The notes: generated by a model not told the origin, from the sequence alone. 64,000 nucleotides of DNA from Niabella drilacis (GCF_900101395.1 NZ_FMZO01000004.1:1-64000); one strand, 5' to 3'. Positions 1 through 8,649 are shown, numbered from the stretch's first letter. Numbers and translations: made by a program.

Positions 1-223
1 TGCCTGTAATCAATTAACTTTTTATTAACCGATAATTGGTTGTTTGTTTACAGATGTAAATAACCTGGGTTGTTTACACGAAGATGACCTCTAAGTTTGA
101 TTGCCTCTGACGGTTGCTTTCTTTTTTTTCTTAATGAACACACCTTAAATAACCCGTTTTTATAGATTGTGTGGATCTGGCCGGCTTGCCATTTTGAATT
201 TATAATGGTGCTGAAAACAAAAA

Positions 224-251
224 AGGTCCTTCCGTAGAAACGGACTGACCT
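224..251 (-). terminator. Possible minus-strand hairpin terminator
   Basis: AGGTC (224-228) pairs with GACCT (247-251) around an inner CCGT/ACGG stem. Read on the minus strand, the hairpin is followed by a run of T (complement of the A tract ending at 223), as in an intrinsic terminator. No minus-strand gene that it would serve is evident, so the assignment is weak. Confidence 0.25.
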
Positions 252-269
252 CTAACGATTGCTTGCCAT

Positions 270-419
270 ATGAAAAAACTTAAAAAACTCTTTTTGTTGC
301 TGCCTGCAGCTTTTGTCTCACTTTTCCTATCCCCTCATTTGTTACACAAAGATAATACTTTCCGGAAGGGCACTCCAAACCAATTATTGAGGAAATACGG
401 TATGTCTAAGCTGTTATAA
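270..419 (+). CDS. Possible small exported peptide (49 aa)
   Basis: The frame runs ATG to TAA and encodes a basic start (MKKLKKL), a hydrophobic stretch (FLLLPAAFVSLFL) and a basic polar tail (KDNTFRKGTPNQLLRKYGMSKLL). This looks like an uncleaved signal anchor or a short secreted peptide. No family is recognised and no good TAnnTTTG box sits directly in front. It lies opposite a possible minus-strand transcript ending at the hairpin near 224. It could equally be a chance frame in AT-rich DNA; only conservation in relatives would decide. Confidence 0.3.
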   Translation: MKKLKKLFLLLPAAFVSLFLSPHLLHKDNTFRKGTPNQLLRKYGMSKLL

Positions 420-494
420 AAACATTAAAATGCCCGTCGTTACTGGATTACAGCTTAATTTCGCGGAGATGTCCAAGGGTATTTTGGGCGTTTT

Positions 495-525
495 TATGTT
501 TTTGAAAGGTTTGCATTTAACTTTG
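495..525 (+). promoter_or_regulatory. Bacteroidota-type promoter for the gene at 531
   Basis: A perfect -7 box TAACTTTG lies at 518-525, and TATG at 495-498 sits where the -33 TTTG is expected (19-nt spacer). Transcription would begin about 5 nt after the box, almost at the ATG (531), giving a very short or absent 5' leader. Confidence 0.5.
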
Positions 526-530
526 TAGCT

Positions 531-2108
531 ATGCCGAATAAGCCGGGAGATATCCTGTTTCAGTTAATAAAATCGTTGGAAAAGTCGGAAAAGCGACACT
601 TTAAGCTTTATATTACCCGGAGTTCCGGTAATGAAGATCTGAAAGTGATCAAATTGTTTGATGCAATGGACAAATTGCAGCAATATGATGAAAAGCTGGT
701 GCTGAAAAAACTGAAGGAGGTAACAAAACCGCAGCTCTCTAACCTTAAATCCCATCTTTATAAGGAGATACTGGCCGGGCTCCGCTTGCTAAAAAGCAGT
801 GAAAGCCTTGATCTTCAATTAAATGAATTGTTCGACTCGGCACATATCCTGTATAAGAAGGGCTTGTTTTATCAAAGCCTGCGGGTGATCGATAAAGCCA
901 AAGAAATGGCCAAGCTGAACCAGAAGTTCTTTTTTCTGCCGCAATTACTATCGCTTGAAAAGCGGATCGAGGCCCTGAACGTGACGGACAGTTTTGTGAG
1001 CCGGATGGACGAATTGGCAGAAGAATCCAACGAGGTCAATACCAAACTGAACATGATCACCCGGTTGTCGAATCTTTCATTGCAGGTATATGGCTTTTAT
1101 ATTGCCAACGGGCATGCCCGCAATGAGGCGGAAGAAGATAAGGTGAAAAAATTCTTTAAACAGAACCTGCCTTCGGGATCGGCCCAGCAGGAGGGATTTT
1201 ACGAGCGGCTTTATTATTACCAGGCCTATACCTGGTACGCGTTTATCCGGCAGGATTTTCTGTTATACTACCGCTATGTTCAAAAATGGGTGGACCTGTT
1301 TTATGAAAAACCCAATATGCAGCGCACGGAAACGGGGCACTTTATTAAAGGATACCACAACCTGCTGAATGCGCATTTTGACCTGAGGAATTACGAAAAA
1401 TTCAGCATCGACCTGCAGCAGTTCGAGGAGTTCAGCCATTCAAAACGGGTGCAGAGCAATGAGAATTTCCGGGTACAGTCGTTTGTATACATTGCCAGCG
1501 CCAAGATCAATTATTTTACCATTACCGGGCAAACCAATGCAGGGCTTAAAGAGGTTCCTTTTATCGAGGACAAACTGGCGGAGTATGCATTGTTCCTTGA
1601 CCGGCACCGGGTGATGGTGATCACCTATAAGATAGCCATGCTGTACTTCCTTTCGGGAGATTACAGCACCTGCATCGATTATCTTCAGAAGATCATTAAT
1701 GACTCTTCGGGCTTAAGAACGGACCTGCAATGTTATGCGAGGCTGGTACACCTGCTGGCGCACTATGAAATGGGCAACCTGGAGCTGATGGATTCACTGA
1801 CCCGATCGGTTTTCCGGTATATGTCCAAGATGAAGAACCTTACCGTGATAGAGCAGGAGATCTTCCGCTTTTTCAGGGGATCGTTCCGGTTTACCAGCCG
1901 GGAGCTGATACCGGAGTTTGAGCGCTTCCTGGATAAAGTAAAACACCTGGAGAAGAACCGGTTTGAGACCCGCTCTTTTGCCTACCTCGATATTATTTCC
2001 TGGCTGGAAAGCAAGGTGGAGCGCAAGCCTATGCGGACCATCATTGAAGAGAAGTTCCAGCAGAGCAAACGGAGCAAACATGTAGTGCCGGTGCTGGCAG
2101 ATAAGTAG
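531..2108 (+). CDS. Hypothetical helical (TPR-like) protein
   Basis: A 525-residue protein with no signal peptide and no membrane segment, so presumably cytoplasmic. It is rich in Lys, Tyr, Phe and Leu and appears almost entirely helical. A stretch near residues 370-390 (YFLSGDYSTCIDYLQKII) has the spacing of a tetratricopeptide repeat, and other weaker repeat-like segments occur before it. The family is not recognised by name; a scaffold or interaction role is inferred only from fold type. The start follows closely on a TAnnTTTG box. It stands alone, with the next gene on the opposite strand. Confidence 0.8.
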   Translation: MPNKPGDILFQLIKSLEKSEKRHFKLYITRSSGNEDLKVIKLFDAMDKLQQYDEKLVLKKLKEVTKPQLSNLKSHLYKEILAGLRLLKSSESLDLQLNELFDSAHILYKKGLFYQSLRVIDKAKEMAKLNQKFFFLPQLLSLEKRIEALNVTDSFVSRMDELAEESNEVNTKLNMITRLSNLSLQVYGFYIANGHARNEAEEDKVKKFFKQNLPSGSAQQEGFYERLYYYQAYTWYAFIRQDFLLYYRYVQKWVDLFYEKPNMQRTETGHFIKGYHNLLNAHFDLRNYEKFSIDLQQFEEFSHSKRVQSNENFRVQSFVYIASAKINYFTITGQTNAGLKEVPFIEDKLAEYALFLDRHRVMVITYKIAMLYFLSGDYSTCIDYLQKIINDSSGLRTDLQCYARLVHLLAHYEMGNLELMDSLTRSVFRYMSKMKNLTVIEQEIFRFFRGSFRFTSRELIPEFERFLDKVKHLEKNRFETRSFAYLDIISWLESKVERKPMRTIIEEKFQQSKRSKHVVPVLADK

Positions 2109-2414
2109 CTTTCAGTCTTCAGTTTTGATCATCGGAAAGAACATAATCATCATCAATAGAACATTTAGGCACGCACAACGATCTAACGTTGAACCTGAAA
2201 CTTTAAATAAACATAGGAGCTATCAGCCCCCTTTAAATAATATGAAACCACATTCAACAATGTTCAACCACGTTAAACCCAAAACCCTCCTGTGATCTTT
2301 GAGGGGTAAAACACGGCACTAACGTGAAACTTTGAACATTGAACTTTAAACCAGGCCCCCGTCGATGATCCGTGAGCAGTGAAACACGGTTCTAACCTGG
2401 AGCAAACACATCGC
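2109..2414. repeat. Intergenic region with degenerate low-complexity repeats
   Basis: No coding potential. The region between two converging genes contains imperfect repeats built from units like AACnTTGAAnnTGAAACTTTAAA (2184-2206, and a longer related block at 2320-2351), plus two related stretches beginning ACACGG near 2312 and 2385. Such degenerate AACGTTGAAC-type tracts occur in intergenic DNA of Bacteroidota. Function unknown; no clear terminator hairpin is present. Confidence 0.35.
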
Positions 2415-3470
2415 TCATGAGGCCAGCGGGATCACTTTCCGTTCGCGGCTGCTTTGCAGGGCAGCATCGATCACCTTCATCGTAAGGATGGCATCGGCAG
2501 CCGGTACCGGGTTGGGCCGGCTATTACGGAGCGCATTGTAAACATCTTCGTAATAGTCCATATAATTACCCATTTCTGAGCGGGTCTGTTTTCTTACATC
2601 CGCACCATTAATAGTTGTATGCAATACGCCATCGAACCCTTCCGGCGTGGGGATCCAGGTTTCAACCGATGGCACGGCGCCTTCCTGTAACCGGGTTTCC
2701 TGGAGGTCGGACCGTTGCTGCAGGAAAGTGCCATTCTCGCCCTGTAGTATGAAGGGGTAGGGCGATTCTTTGGCAAAAACAGTGCCCTTGATCCGCACGC
2801 GGAACGGGCGGGGATAATACAGCAGTACTTCAAAATAATCGTTGGCTTCCATATTTTTCCGCATGGTAAACACGTCGGCAAAAACAGCCTCCGGGAACCC
2901 GAATAGCTGGATGGCCTGATCAATCAGGTGCGCGCCCAGGTCGTGCAGGTTGCCGGCCCCGGGTTTGTTGCCTTCTTTATGGTCCTTACCGCTATGACCG
3001 GTCCTGTAACGGTCGTACCGCAGTTCTACTTCTTTTAACTCACCCAGCATATTTTCCGCTACCACGTCCTTTATAGCACGGAAGTCGCCATCGTACCTGC
3101 GGTTCTGGTAAACGCTCAGGAAAAGGCCCTTTTCTTTAGCCAGCCGGTCCACTTCTTCCGCCTCAGCGGCATTAATCATGAACGGCTTTTCCACTACGAT
3201 ATGTTTACCGGCTTCCAATGCTTTAACCGCATATTCAAAATGGGTTTGAACGGGTGTGTTTACGATCACCAGCTCAATTTCCGGATCCGCGATCAGTTCT
3301 TCAAAAGAACGATATAGTTTGGAATCGGGATAACGTTCCCGGGAATCTTCTTTATGCCGTTCAACGATGGCTCTGAGCTCGTAGTTCGGATGGGCATTGA
3401 TAAATGGTGCATGAAAGATCTTTCCGCTCATGCCAAAAGATGCAATACCGGTAATAATTGGATGACTCAT
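2415..3470 (-). CDS. Gfo/Idh/MocA family oxidoreductase
   Basis: A 351-residue cytoplasmic NAD(P)-dependent oxidoreductase. The N-terminal Rossmann fold opens with GIASFGMSGKIFHAPF (residues 8-23), typical of the YdgJ-like branch. The EKP motif that carries the catalytic lysine is at 94-96. A C-terminal domain contains the GNLHDLGAHLID stretch (about 173-184) that supplies the usual Asp/His pair. The substrate is probably a sugar, inositol or related polyol, but it cannot be read from sequence. The gene starts 24 nt after the stop of the WG-repeat gene, so it is probably the last gene of a three-gene leftward operon. Confidence 0.85.
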   Translation of the reverse strand: MSHPIITGIASFGMSGKIFHAPFINAHPNYELRAIVERHKEDSRERYPDSKLYRSFEELIADPEIELVIVNTPVQTHFEYAVKALEAGKHIVVEKPFMINAAEAEEVDRLAKEKGLFLSVYQNRRYDGDFRAIKDVVAENMLGELKEVELRYDRYRTGHSGKDHKEGNKPGAGNLHDLGAHLIDQAIQLFGFPEAVFADVFTMRKNMEANDYFEVLLYYPRPFRVRIKGTVFAKESPYPFILQGENGTFLQQRSDLQETRLQEGAVPSVETWIPTPEGFDGVLHTTINGADVRKQTRSEMGNYMDYYEDVYNALRNSRPNPVPAADAILTMKVIDAALQSSRERKVIPLAS

Positions 3471-3494
3471 TGTTTATTTGATTTTGTTGCTATA

Positions 3495-4586
3495 CTATTT
3501 TTTTTGTATGTACGCCTGTTTCAGCTGGTTATTTACCCAATAAGATACAAGCATTTTGCCATCGGTGCAGGGCATTGCCGATTCAAATGAAGGCTCAATG
3601 ACCCAATGGTCCTGCCTGTTTATATAACCGTACAGCGTTGCCCTTTTATTGTTTTTTATGGTGTCAACTGCTGCGGCTGCCAGGCCTTCAGAAAAATCGC
3701 CCGCATCTTTAAACCGGAACCCGATCACCACCACTCCCTTTTTATTAATGAACCCTGTTTTTTGCCCCTCGTTCACCACGTAGGCCAGTCCATCATGAAA
3801 ATCGCCCACATATTCATAAATCGCCGGCACTATTTCTTTACCCTCCAGGTTGATGAATCCCCATTTATTACTTTTGGCCGTTTGAAAAGCGCAGGCACCC
3901 TCGTGTACGTCGCTGAGCACCTCATACCGCTCCGGTACTACAAATTTCCCGGTTTTATCGATAATACCAACTCCTCCGTCTTTTTCCCGGCCGGCAATGG
4001 CATAACCTTCATTAAATCCGGCAATGCGGTTGAATTGGAGAGGAATGATCACTTCGCCCTTTTTGTTAATAACCCCAAATTGCAGATCATCTGAAAGAGT
4101 ATTACCTGTATTATATACCACCGCAACATCGTTTTTGAAGGGGGTAAGAATATCATATTTATTAGTAAACGATAATACTTCTTTTCCATGAATATCTATA
4201 TACCCCCAAAAACCATTCCGCCGTATCACCGCCAGCGAATCGGAAAAGGGCCGGGCATAGGTATACATCGTATCAATCACCAGTAGCCCCTCCGGATTGA
4301 TGTATCCGTATTTTCCCCCGGGCGTATAAATCAGCGCTCTTCCGTTTTCAAAAAAACCGGGATGTTCAGATGCGCGCTTAAACAGAAAGGGGAGCCGCAT
4401 GCCTTTATCGGTAAGGTACTGGTAGTGGTCACCGATAACCACAAGTGCTCTTTGTTCATGAAACGGATAGGCCGTCTCCAATGTGGGTTCACCAAAAAGC
4501 GCCGTATACTGCCCGCTGTTTTGCGCCAAAAGCCCGCAAGGAAAAAAGAACCCAAGCAACAGTGTACAACGAAGTTTTGATAACAT
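3495..4586 (-). CDS. Secreted WG-repeat protein
   Basis: A 363-residue protein with an N-terminal signal peptide (about residues 1-21, ending LLAQ) and at least seven consecutive WG-type repeats of about 35 residues. Each has a core such as YGYINPEG, WGYIDIHG, FGVINKKG, GIIDKTG, WGFINLEG, TGFINKKG or YGYINRQ, followed by a D/E-G-x-A segment. WG repeats form beta-rich modules; their biochemical role is not established. It is probably periplasmic or surface-exposed. It lies 63 nt after the arginase-fold gene and 24 nt before the oxidoreductase gene. Confidence 0.8.
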   Translation of the reverse strand: MLSKLRCTLLLGFFFPCGLLAQNSGQYTALFGEPTLETAYPFHEQRALVVIGDHYQYLTDKGMRLPFLFKRASEHPGFFENGRALIYTPGGKYGYINPEGLLVIDTMYTYARPFSDSLAVIRRNGFWGYIDIHGKEVLSFTNKYDILTPFKNDVAVVYNTGNTLSDDLQFGVINKKGEVIIPLQFNRIAGFNEGYAIAGREKDGGVGIIDKTGKFVVPERYEVLSDVHEGACAFQTAKSNKWGFINLEGKEIVPAIYEYVGDFHDGLAYVVNEGQKTGFINKKGVVVIGFRFKDAGDFSEGLAAAAVDTIKNNKRATLYGYINRQDHWVIEPSFESAMPCTDGKMLVSYWVNNQLKQAYIQKK

Positions 4587-4649
4587 AATTTGTTATATAT
4601 AAGCCGGGCCTGCAATAAACCCGTTATAAATGCGCATCCGGAGCCAGGG

Positions 4650-5783
4650 TTACCGCTGCTGTGCCCGGAACCAGCGGTCGGGGATTTCATCCTGAGAAGC
4701 CAGCAGGTAATCCTTATAGCTGCAGGGTACAAGCTCATTGCCCGGCAGCTGCATCCACCAGCGCCCTGTTTTTTTGCTTTGGTAAAAAGTAGTGGTTATT
4801 TCCGAAAAGATCATCTGGTATTCGTTGAAGGAATCTTTGTCGGTAAGCGCCGCCTCTCTTTTGCGGCGATGAATGCCATCCAGGGCATACCACAGCATAT
4901 GGCCAATTTGTTTGGCCGTTAATTCATCACGATCTTTCTTTACATCATACCCGTAAATGCCGATGGTATTCACTGCTGTGCTCATACCCGCGTATTGCAT
5001 CAGGATGCAGGCTTCCTCCCCGTTAAAGCCATTGGGCGTAAGCTGGTTGGCGGGGGCATAGGCATGGGCAATCGCATTGATATCAAAGGAGAACAACTGG
5101 CTGCTACGGATCGCAGGCTCAATCTGTTCCATATCTTCTTTTACATGTCCTACCCGGTAAAAATCGAACTTCAGTTTGTCCAGCGTTTGGAGCATTCCCG
5201 GGTGTACCAGGTAGCTTTGAAAGCCGATGTGATTGTAATGCCGGATATAGTTGGGCTCCCCGGTAAGCATTTCCATCAGGAAATGGTCGTTGGCAAAGGG
5301 CGATTCCATGTCGAGGTCGATCACTGCGTCCACAATGGATGCCTCTATAACGGTTTTTTGTGCGGCATAAGCACCATATTGAGCCATGGTAAGATCATGT
5401 GAGCCGCCCAGGATAATCACCGTTTTCCCCTCTTCAATGAGTGCGGCGGTCACCGTTCTCAGGGCAGCTACCGTGTCAGTATAGGAAGCACCCTGCCGGA
5501 TGTCCCCGATATCGGCGATCCGGATGCCTTCATGCCAGAAGAACAGGGAATAAAAATGACGGCGGATGCTGTCCGGTGCGGTGCTGGGGGCGCCCAGGAT
5601 GCCGTTGCCCCGCTGCTCTCCACAACCAACCAGCACTACATCGGTAAGCTCCAGGTCCGGGAAAAACTCTTCATGAAGATCGATACTACTGCCGATTTGA
5701 TTGGGTTTATAACTTTCGTCACCCGCTATTTCCCGGAGGTTAACGGGTGATAAGAACGCTTCGATACTCATGTGGTCTGACAT
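4650..5783 (-). CDS. Arginase/formimidoylglutamase-fold protein with altered metal site
   Basis: A 377-residue member of the ureohydrolase (arginase, agmatinase, formimidoylglutamase) superfamily. GGSHD at 126-130 keeps the first metal-ligand His129. The next signature, DAHxD in active enzymes, reads DLDME (156-160), replacing the His by Asp and the last Asp by Glu. The last signature, SxDxD, reads SFDIN (232-236), replacing the second Asp by Asn. Loss of these Mn ligands argues for weak, changed or no hydrolase activity; a formimidoylglutamase name would be an overcall. No hut genes are nearby. It heads a leftward group with the WG-repeat and oxidoreductase genes. Confidence 0.8.
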   Translation of the reverse strand: MSDHMSIEAFLSPVNLREIAGDESYKPNQIGSSIDLHEEFFPDLELTDVVLVGCGEQRGNGILGAPSTAPDSIRRHFYSLFFWHEGIRIADIGDIRQGASYTDTVAALRTVTAALIEEGKTVIILGGSHDLTMAQYGAYAAQKTVIEASIVDAVIDLDMESPFANDHFLMEMLTGEPNYIRHYNHIGFQSYLVHPGMLQTLDKLKFDFYRVGHVKEDMEQIEPAIRSSQLFSFDINAIAHAYAPANQLTPNGFNGEEACILMQYAGMSTAVNTIGIYGYDVKKDRDELTAKQIGHMLWYALDGIHRRKREAALTDKDSFNEYQMIFSEITTTFYQSKKTGRWWMQLPGNELVPCSYKDYLLASQDEIPDRWFRAQQR

Positions 5784-5867
5784 GTTTGCAAGATAGTATA
5801 AACAGGGAAAGATTTGAAGAACCGCTTATAAAGTTTTTGGAGGATTTGCGGAAGAAGCCGCGGGGAG

Positions 5868-5901
5868 TTGACCTGCTTTAAAAAAGGAACGCTTATTTTT
5901 G
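5868..5901 (+). promoter_or_regulatory. Probable promoter of the DUF3078-trmB operon
   Basis: -7 box TATTTTTG at 5894-5901, with TTG at 5868-5870 (23-nt spacer, slightly long) as the -33 element. It predicts a transcript start near 5907, which excludes an upstream TTG start at 5899 and supports the ATG at 5920. Confidence 0.45.
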
Positions 5902-5919
5902 GGGCCAAAATCAATCACT

Positions 5920-6861
5920 ATGAGGAAATTTTTATGGATGGCCCTGCTTTTAAGTGCAGGTTATGGTGTACATGCGCAGGATGAAACGGTGAAGAAGTTA
6001 CAGGCAGACTCGGATCGTAATATTGCAAAGGATGCCAATGATACCACGAAGATGACCTGGAAAACCGGTGGCGTCTTTAACCTGAATATTGCGCAGGGAT
6101 CGCTGAGCAACTGGTCGGCCGGTGGTGATAAGTTTTCTCTGGCGCTAAACTCGCTCCTGAGCACTTATGCTTTTTATCAGAACGGAAGAAATCACTGGGA
6201 CAATACACTGGACCTGAACCTGGGGTATATGAATACCACATCGCTCGGCACCAGGAAGAACGATGACCGGATCGACCTGGTATCGAAATACGCCTATGAT
6301 GTAGGTAAAAAATGGGATGTAGGTGCTTTATTTAATTTCCGTTCGCAGATCCTGAAGGGGTACGACTATAATACGGATACGTCAAAAATACTTACCTCCC
6401 AGTTTCTTTCACCCGCCTATTTGCTGCTAAGCCCGGGGGTTACCTATAAGCCATCAAAAACCTTCTCCATCTTTGTTTCGCCGGTAACCGCCCGCTGGAC
6501 GGTTGTTATGAATGATTCGCTTTCTGCCCGGGGCGCATACGGGGTAGATACCGGAAGGCATGTAAAAACGGAGTTTGGCGCCTTTGCCACCGTAAATTTT
6601 TTCAAAGAGTTCAACAAGTCCATCTCGTTTAAGAGCCGGGCAGACTTTTACTCCAACTACCTGCATAACCCGCAGAATATTGACGTATACTGGACCAACC
6701 TGCTGAGCATGAAGCTGGGTAAGCTCTTTGCGATCAATTATGCCGTGGATCTTATTTATGACGATGACGTCCGCCTTTTTGGTCCTGAAGGAAAGTCGGC
6801 GCGGCCACAGATACGATCGATGCTGGGAATCGGACTTTCATATCGCTTTAGCAACAGATAA
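5920..6861 (+). CDS. DUF3078 outer-membrane protein
   Basis: A 313-residue exported protein: signal peptide MRKFLWMALLLSAGYGVHAQ, then a beta-rich body beginning with the conserved WKTGGVFNLNIAQGSLSNWSAGG stretch (quoted here only as its features: two Trp, a Gly-rich turn and an NxSxW core) that marks DUF3078 proteins. Alternating hydrophobic strands and a C-terminal aromatic-rich strand ending SYRFSNR indicate an outer-membrane beta barrel. Function unknown. The stop codon overlaps the trmB start by one base (TAATG), so the two genes are translationally coupled. Confidence 0.85.
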   Translation: MRKFLWMALLLSAGYGVHAQDETVKKLQADSDRNIAKDANDTTKMTWKTGGVFNLNIAQGSLSNWSAGGDKFSLALNSLLSTYAFYQNGRNHWDNTLDLNLGYMNTTSLGTRKNDDRIDLVSKYAYDVGKKWDVGALFNFRSQILKGYDYNTDTSKILTSQFLSPAYLLLSPGVTYKPSKTFSIFVSPVTARWTVVMNDSLSARGAYGVDTGRHVKTEFGAFATVNFFKEFNKSISFKSRADFYSNYLHNPQNIDVYWTNLLSMKLGKLFAINYAVDLIYDDDVRLFGPEGKSARPQIRSMLGIGLSYRFSNR

Positions 6862-7565
6862 TGGCACAAAAGAAACTGGTACGTTTTGCAGAATTGAATA
6901 CATTTAATAATGTGTTACAGTTTCCCCAGGATGTAAAGGGGAAATGGAGGGATTATTTTAAAAATGAACAGCCCATTACCCTGGAGCTGGCCTGCGGAAA
7001 AGGGGAGTATGCCCTGGGATTGGGCCGCTTATACCCGGAGCATAACTTTATTGGGGTCGATATCAAGGGCAACCGGTTATGGGCCGGTGCAAAAAAGGCG
7101 CTCCATGAAAAGCTGGATCATGTGGCTTTTTTAAGGGCCCAGATCGAACAGTTGCATCAGTACTTTGCACCGGGCGAGGTCAGCGGGATCTGGATCACCT
7201 TCCCTGATCCGCAGCTGCGGTTTTCAAAGGCAAAAAAGCGGCTGACGCATCCCCGGTTTTTAAGGATCTACCAGCAGGTGTTAAAGCCGGGAGGGATTAT
7301 TCATCTGAAAACAGACAGTCCTAACCTGCACCGGTTCACCAAAGAAGTACTGGAAATGTATCAATGCCCGGTCTTAAAAGATACGGATGATCTTTATAAG
7401 GAAGCAACCCTTCCGGAAGAACTGAAAATAAAAACCTATTACGAGAGCCTGGACATTGCCGAAAGCAACAGGATCCACTATGTGTCCTTCCAGTTGCCGT
7501 CCGTGCTTGCCGGTGAAGCAAAGGACCTGGAGTTAAAAGAGGCGATCCGGTATGAGCTTGATTGA
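6861..7565 (+). CDS. trmB: tRNA (guanine-N7)-methyltransferase
   Basis: A 234-residue SAM-dependent enzyme that forms m7G46 in the variable loop of tRNA. The SAM-binding motif ACGKGEYALGLG starts at residue 44, and GVDIKGNR (65-72) binds the ribose. The TrmB signature WITFPDPQLRF follows near residue 111. Length and motif order match the family. The start ATG shares its A with the stop codon of the DUF3078 gene, and its own last 14 nt overlap the DUF5522 gene, so the operon is tightly coupled. Confidence 0.93.
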   Translation: MAQKKLVRFAELNTFNNVLQFPQDVKGKWRDYFKNEQPITLELACGKGEYALGLGRLYPEHNFIGVDIKGNRLWAGAKKALHEKLDHVAFLRAQIEQLHQYFAPGEVSGIWITFPDPQLRFSKAKKRLTHPRFLRIYQQVLKPGGIIHLKTDSPNLHRFTKEVLEMYQCPVLKDTDDLYKEATLPEELKIKTYYESLDIAESNRIHYVSFQLPSVLAGEAKDLELKEAIRYELD

Positions 7566-7752
7566 GGGGGAAGACTATTATGTAAATGAAGAGGGTAAAA
7601 TGGTACTCACAGAAAAGTACCATTTACAGCGGGGATATTGTTGCAGCAACGGCTGCCGGCATTGTCCCTATGCATATGAAAATGTTCCTGAACCTAAAAG
7701 AACGCAATTACTCAATGAGCGTAAAAAGCAACAGCAATCCGGAAAAACTTAA
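7552..7752 (+). CDS. DUF5522 small cysteine-motif protein
   Basis: A 66-residue cytoplasmic protein. It has the compact motif GYCCSNGCRHCPY (residues 27-39), whose four cysteines suggest a metal site, probably zinc, and the acidic N-terminal EGEDYYVN segment seen in DUF5522 proteins. It overlaps the end of trmB by 14 nt and the alkyltransferase-like gene by 38 nt, so it is expressed with both. The biochemical role is unknown. Confidence 0.8.
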   Translation: MSLIEGEDYYVNEEGKMVLTEKYHLQRGYCCSNGCRHCPYAYENVPEPKRTQLLNERKKQQQSGKT

Positions 7753-8104
7753 AGCCCTGCGGCCTTCGGGCAAAACGGACGACAGCATCTTTGATCTCAT
7801 CTACGATATAGCCCGGCAGATCCCCAGGGGGAGGGTGACTTCCTATGGAGCCATTGCAAAGGCAATCGGTTCCGGTAAATCGGCAAGGCTGGTAGGCTGG
7901 GCCATGAGTGGAGCCGGCAGGGTAAAACCCAAAGTGCCGGCGCATCGGGTGGTGAACAGCGCCGGGCTGCTTTCCGGGAAACATGCCTTCAAAACACCAA
8001 CCTACATGCAGGAGCTGCTGGAAAAAGAAGGTATCAAAATAAAGAACGATAAGGTGGTGGATTTTAAGACCCGGTTCTGGGACCCGGTGTTGGAACTGGG
8101 TTAA
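7715..8104 (+). CDS. Alkyltransferase-like (ATL) DNA repair protein
   Basis: A 129-residue protein of the MGMT DNA-binding domain family. It keeps GRVTSYGAIA (39-48), the DNA-binding helix with SARLVGWAM (56-64), and the active-site loop, but the alkyl-accepting cysteine of PCHR is alanine: PAHR at 75-78. ATL proteins of this kind bind O6-alkylguanine without removing the alkyl group and hand the lesion to nucleotide excision repair; this function is taken from characterised relatives. The ATG at 7715 was chosen because the longer frame back to 7586 simply overlays the DUF5522 gene. It ends the trmB operon. Confidence 0.85.
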   Translation: MSVKSNSNPEKLKALRPSGKTDDSIFDLIYDIARQIPRGRVTSYGAIAKAIGSGKSARLVGWAMSGAGRVKPKVPAHRVVNSAGLLSGKHAFKTPTYMQELLEKEGIKIKNDKVVDFKTRFWDPVLELG

Positions 8105-8268
8105 AAAGTATCTCGTTTTTTGAGTAAAGGTAAAAGAGGGCCCTTTTCGAGTGTCGAATAGGTCCGGCTCTCAATGCGAAAGTATAAGCCAACAAGAGGT
8201 CAGCTGAAAAACTTTATGTTAGAGCTCTGTGTCGGAGTCTTTCCCACACCAAATTTCTACCTTTGACT

Positions 8269-8579
8269 ATGTTGGAAAAGAAACTCTATATTGTAGCCGG
8301 GCACCAATGGTGCGGGTAAAACGACCGCATCTTATACAATTTTGCCGGAAATCCTGAATTGTAAAGAGTTTGTAAACGCCGATGAAATAGCAAAAGGGCT
8401 TTCTCCATTTCAACCGGATACGGTTTCTTTAGAAGCGGGAAGCATTATGCTTTACAGGATAAACGAGTTGTTGAGTGAACAGAAAAGGTTTACGAAAGAC
8501 TGATCGAATTTAAAAAAGAAAAAAAACAGACCTGGTGATCATGCGCGGGAATAAGGTAATAAAGATAAAGCCGGAATAG
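8269..8579 (+). pseudogene. Remnant of a zeta-toxin-like P-loop kinase gene
   Basis: ATG at 8269 opens MLEKKLYIVAG. One extra base after GCCGGG breaks the frame. The +1 frame then continues TNGAGKTTASYTILPEI, a Walker A motif, and NADEIAKGLSPF, as in zeta-toxin/AAA kinases of Bacteroidota. The frame ends at a TGA near 8500. The tail YERLIEFKKEKK and, after another shift, DLVIMRGNKVIKIKPE ending at 8577-8579 looks like the end of the gene or of its small partner, so the middle is deleted. A box TACCTTTG (8258-8265) lies three bases before the ATG. Confidence 0.7.
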
Positions 8580-8649
8580 TCCGATTTTTTGATAAATGCC
8601 GGCAAAGAAACGATACCTGCCAAATTTGTATATTTGTGTAAACACTTTT

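Larger units (their letters stand above)
1..530. other. Intergenic region upstream of the first large gene
   Basis: This stretch has no large gene. It holds a possible 49-codon ORF (270-419), a hairpin at 224-251 and the promoter of the gene at 531. The 10-mer TGACCTCTAA occurs at 85-94 and again at 246-255, each time followed within a few bases by GATTGC, so there is a short imperfect direct repeat. Nothing resembling a tRNA or a conserved riboswitch was seen. Confidence 0.5.
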
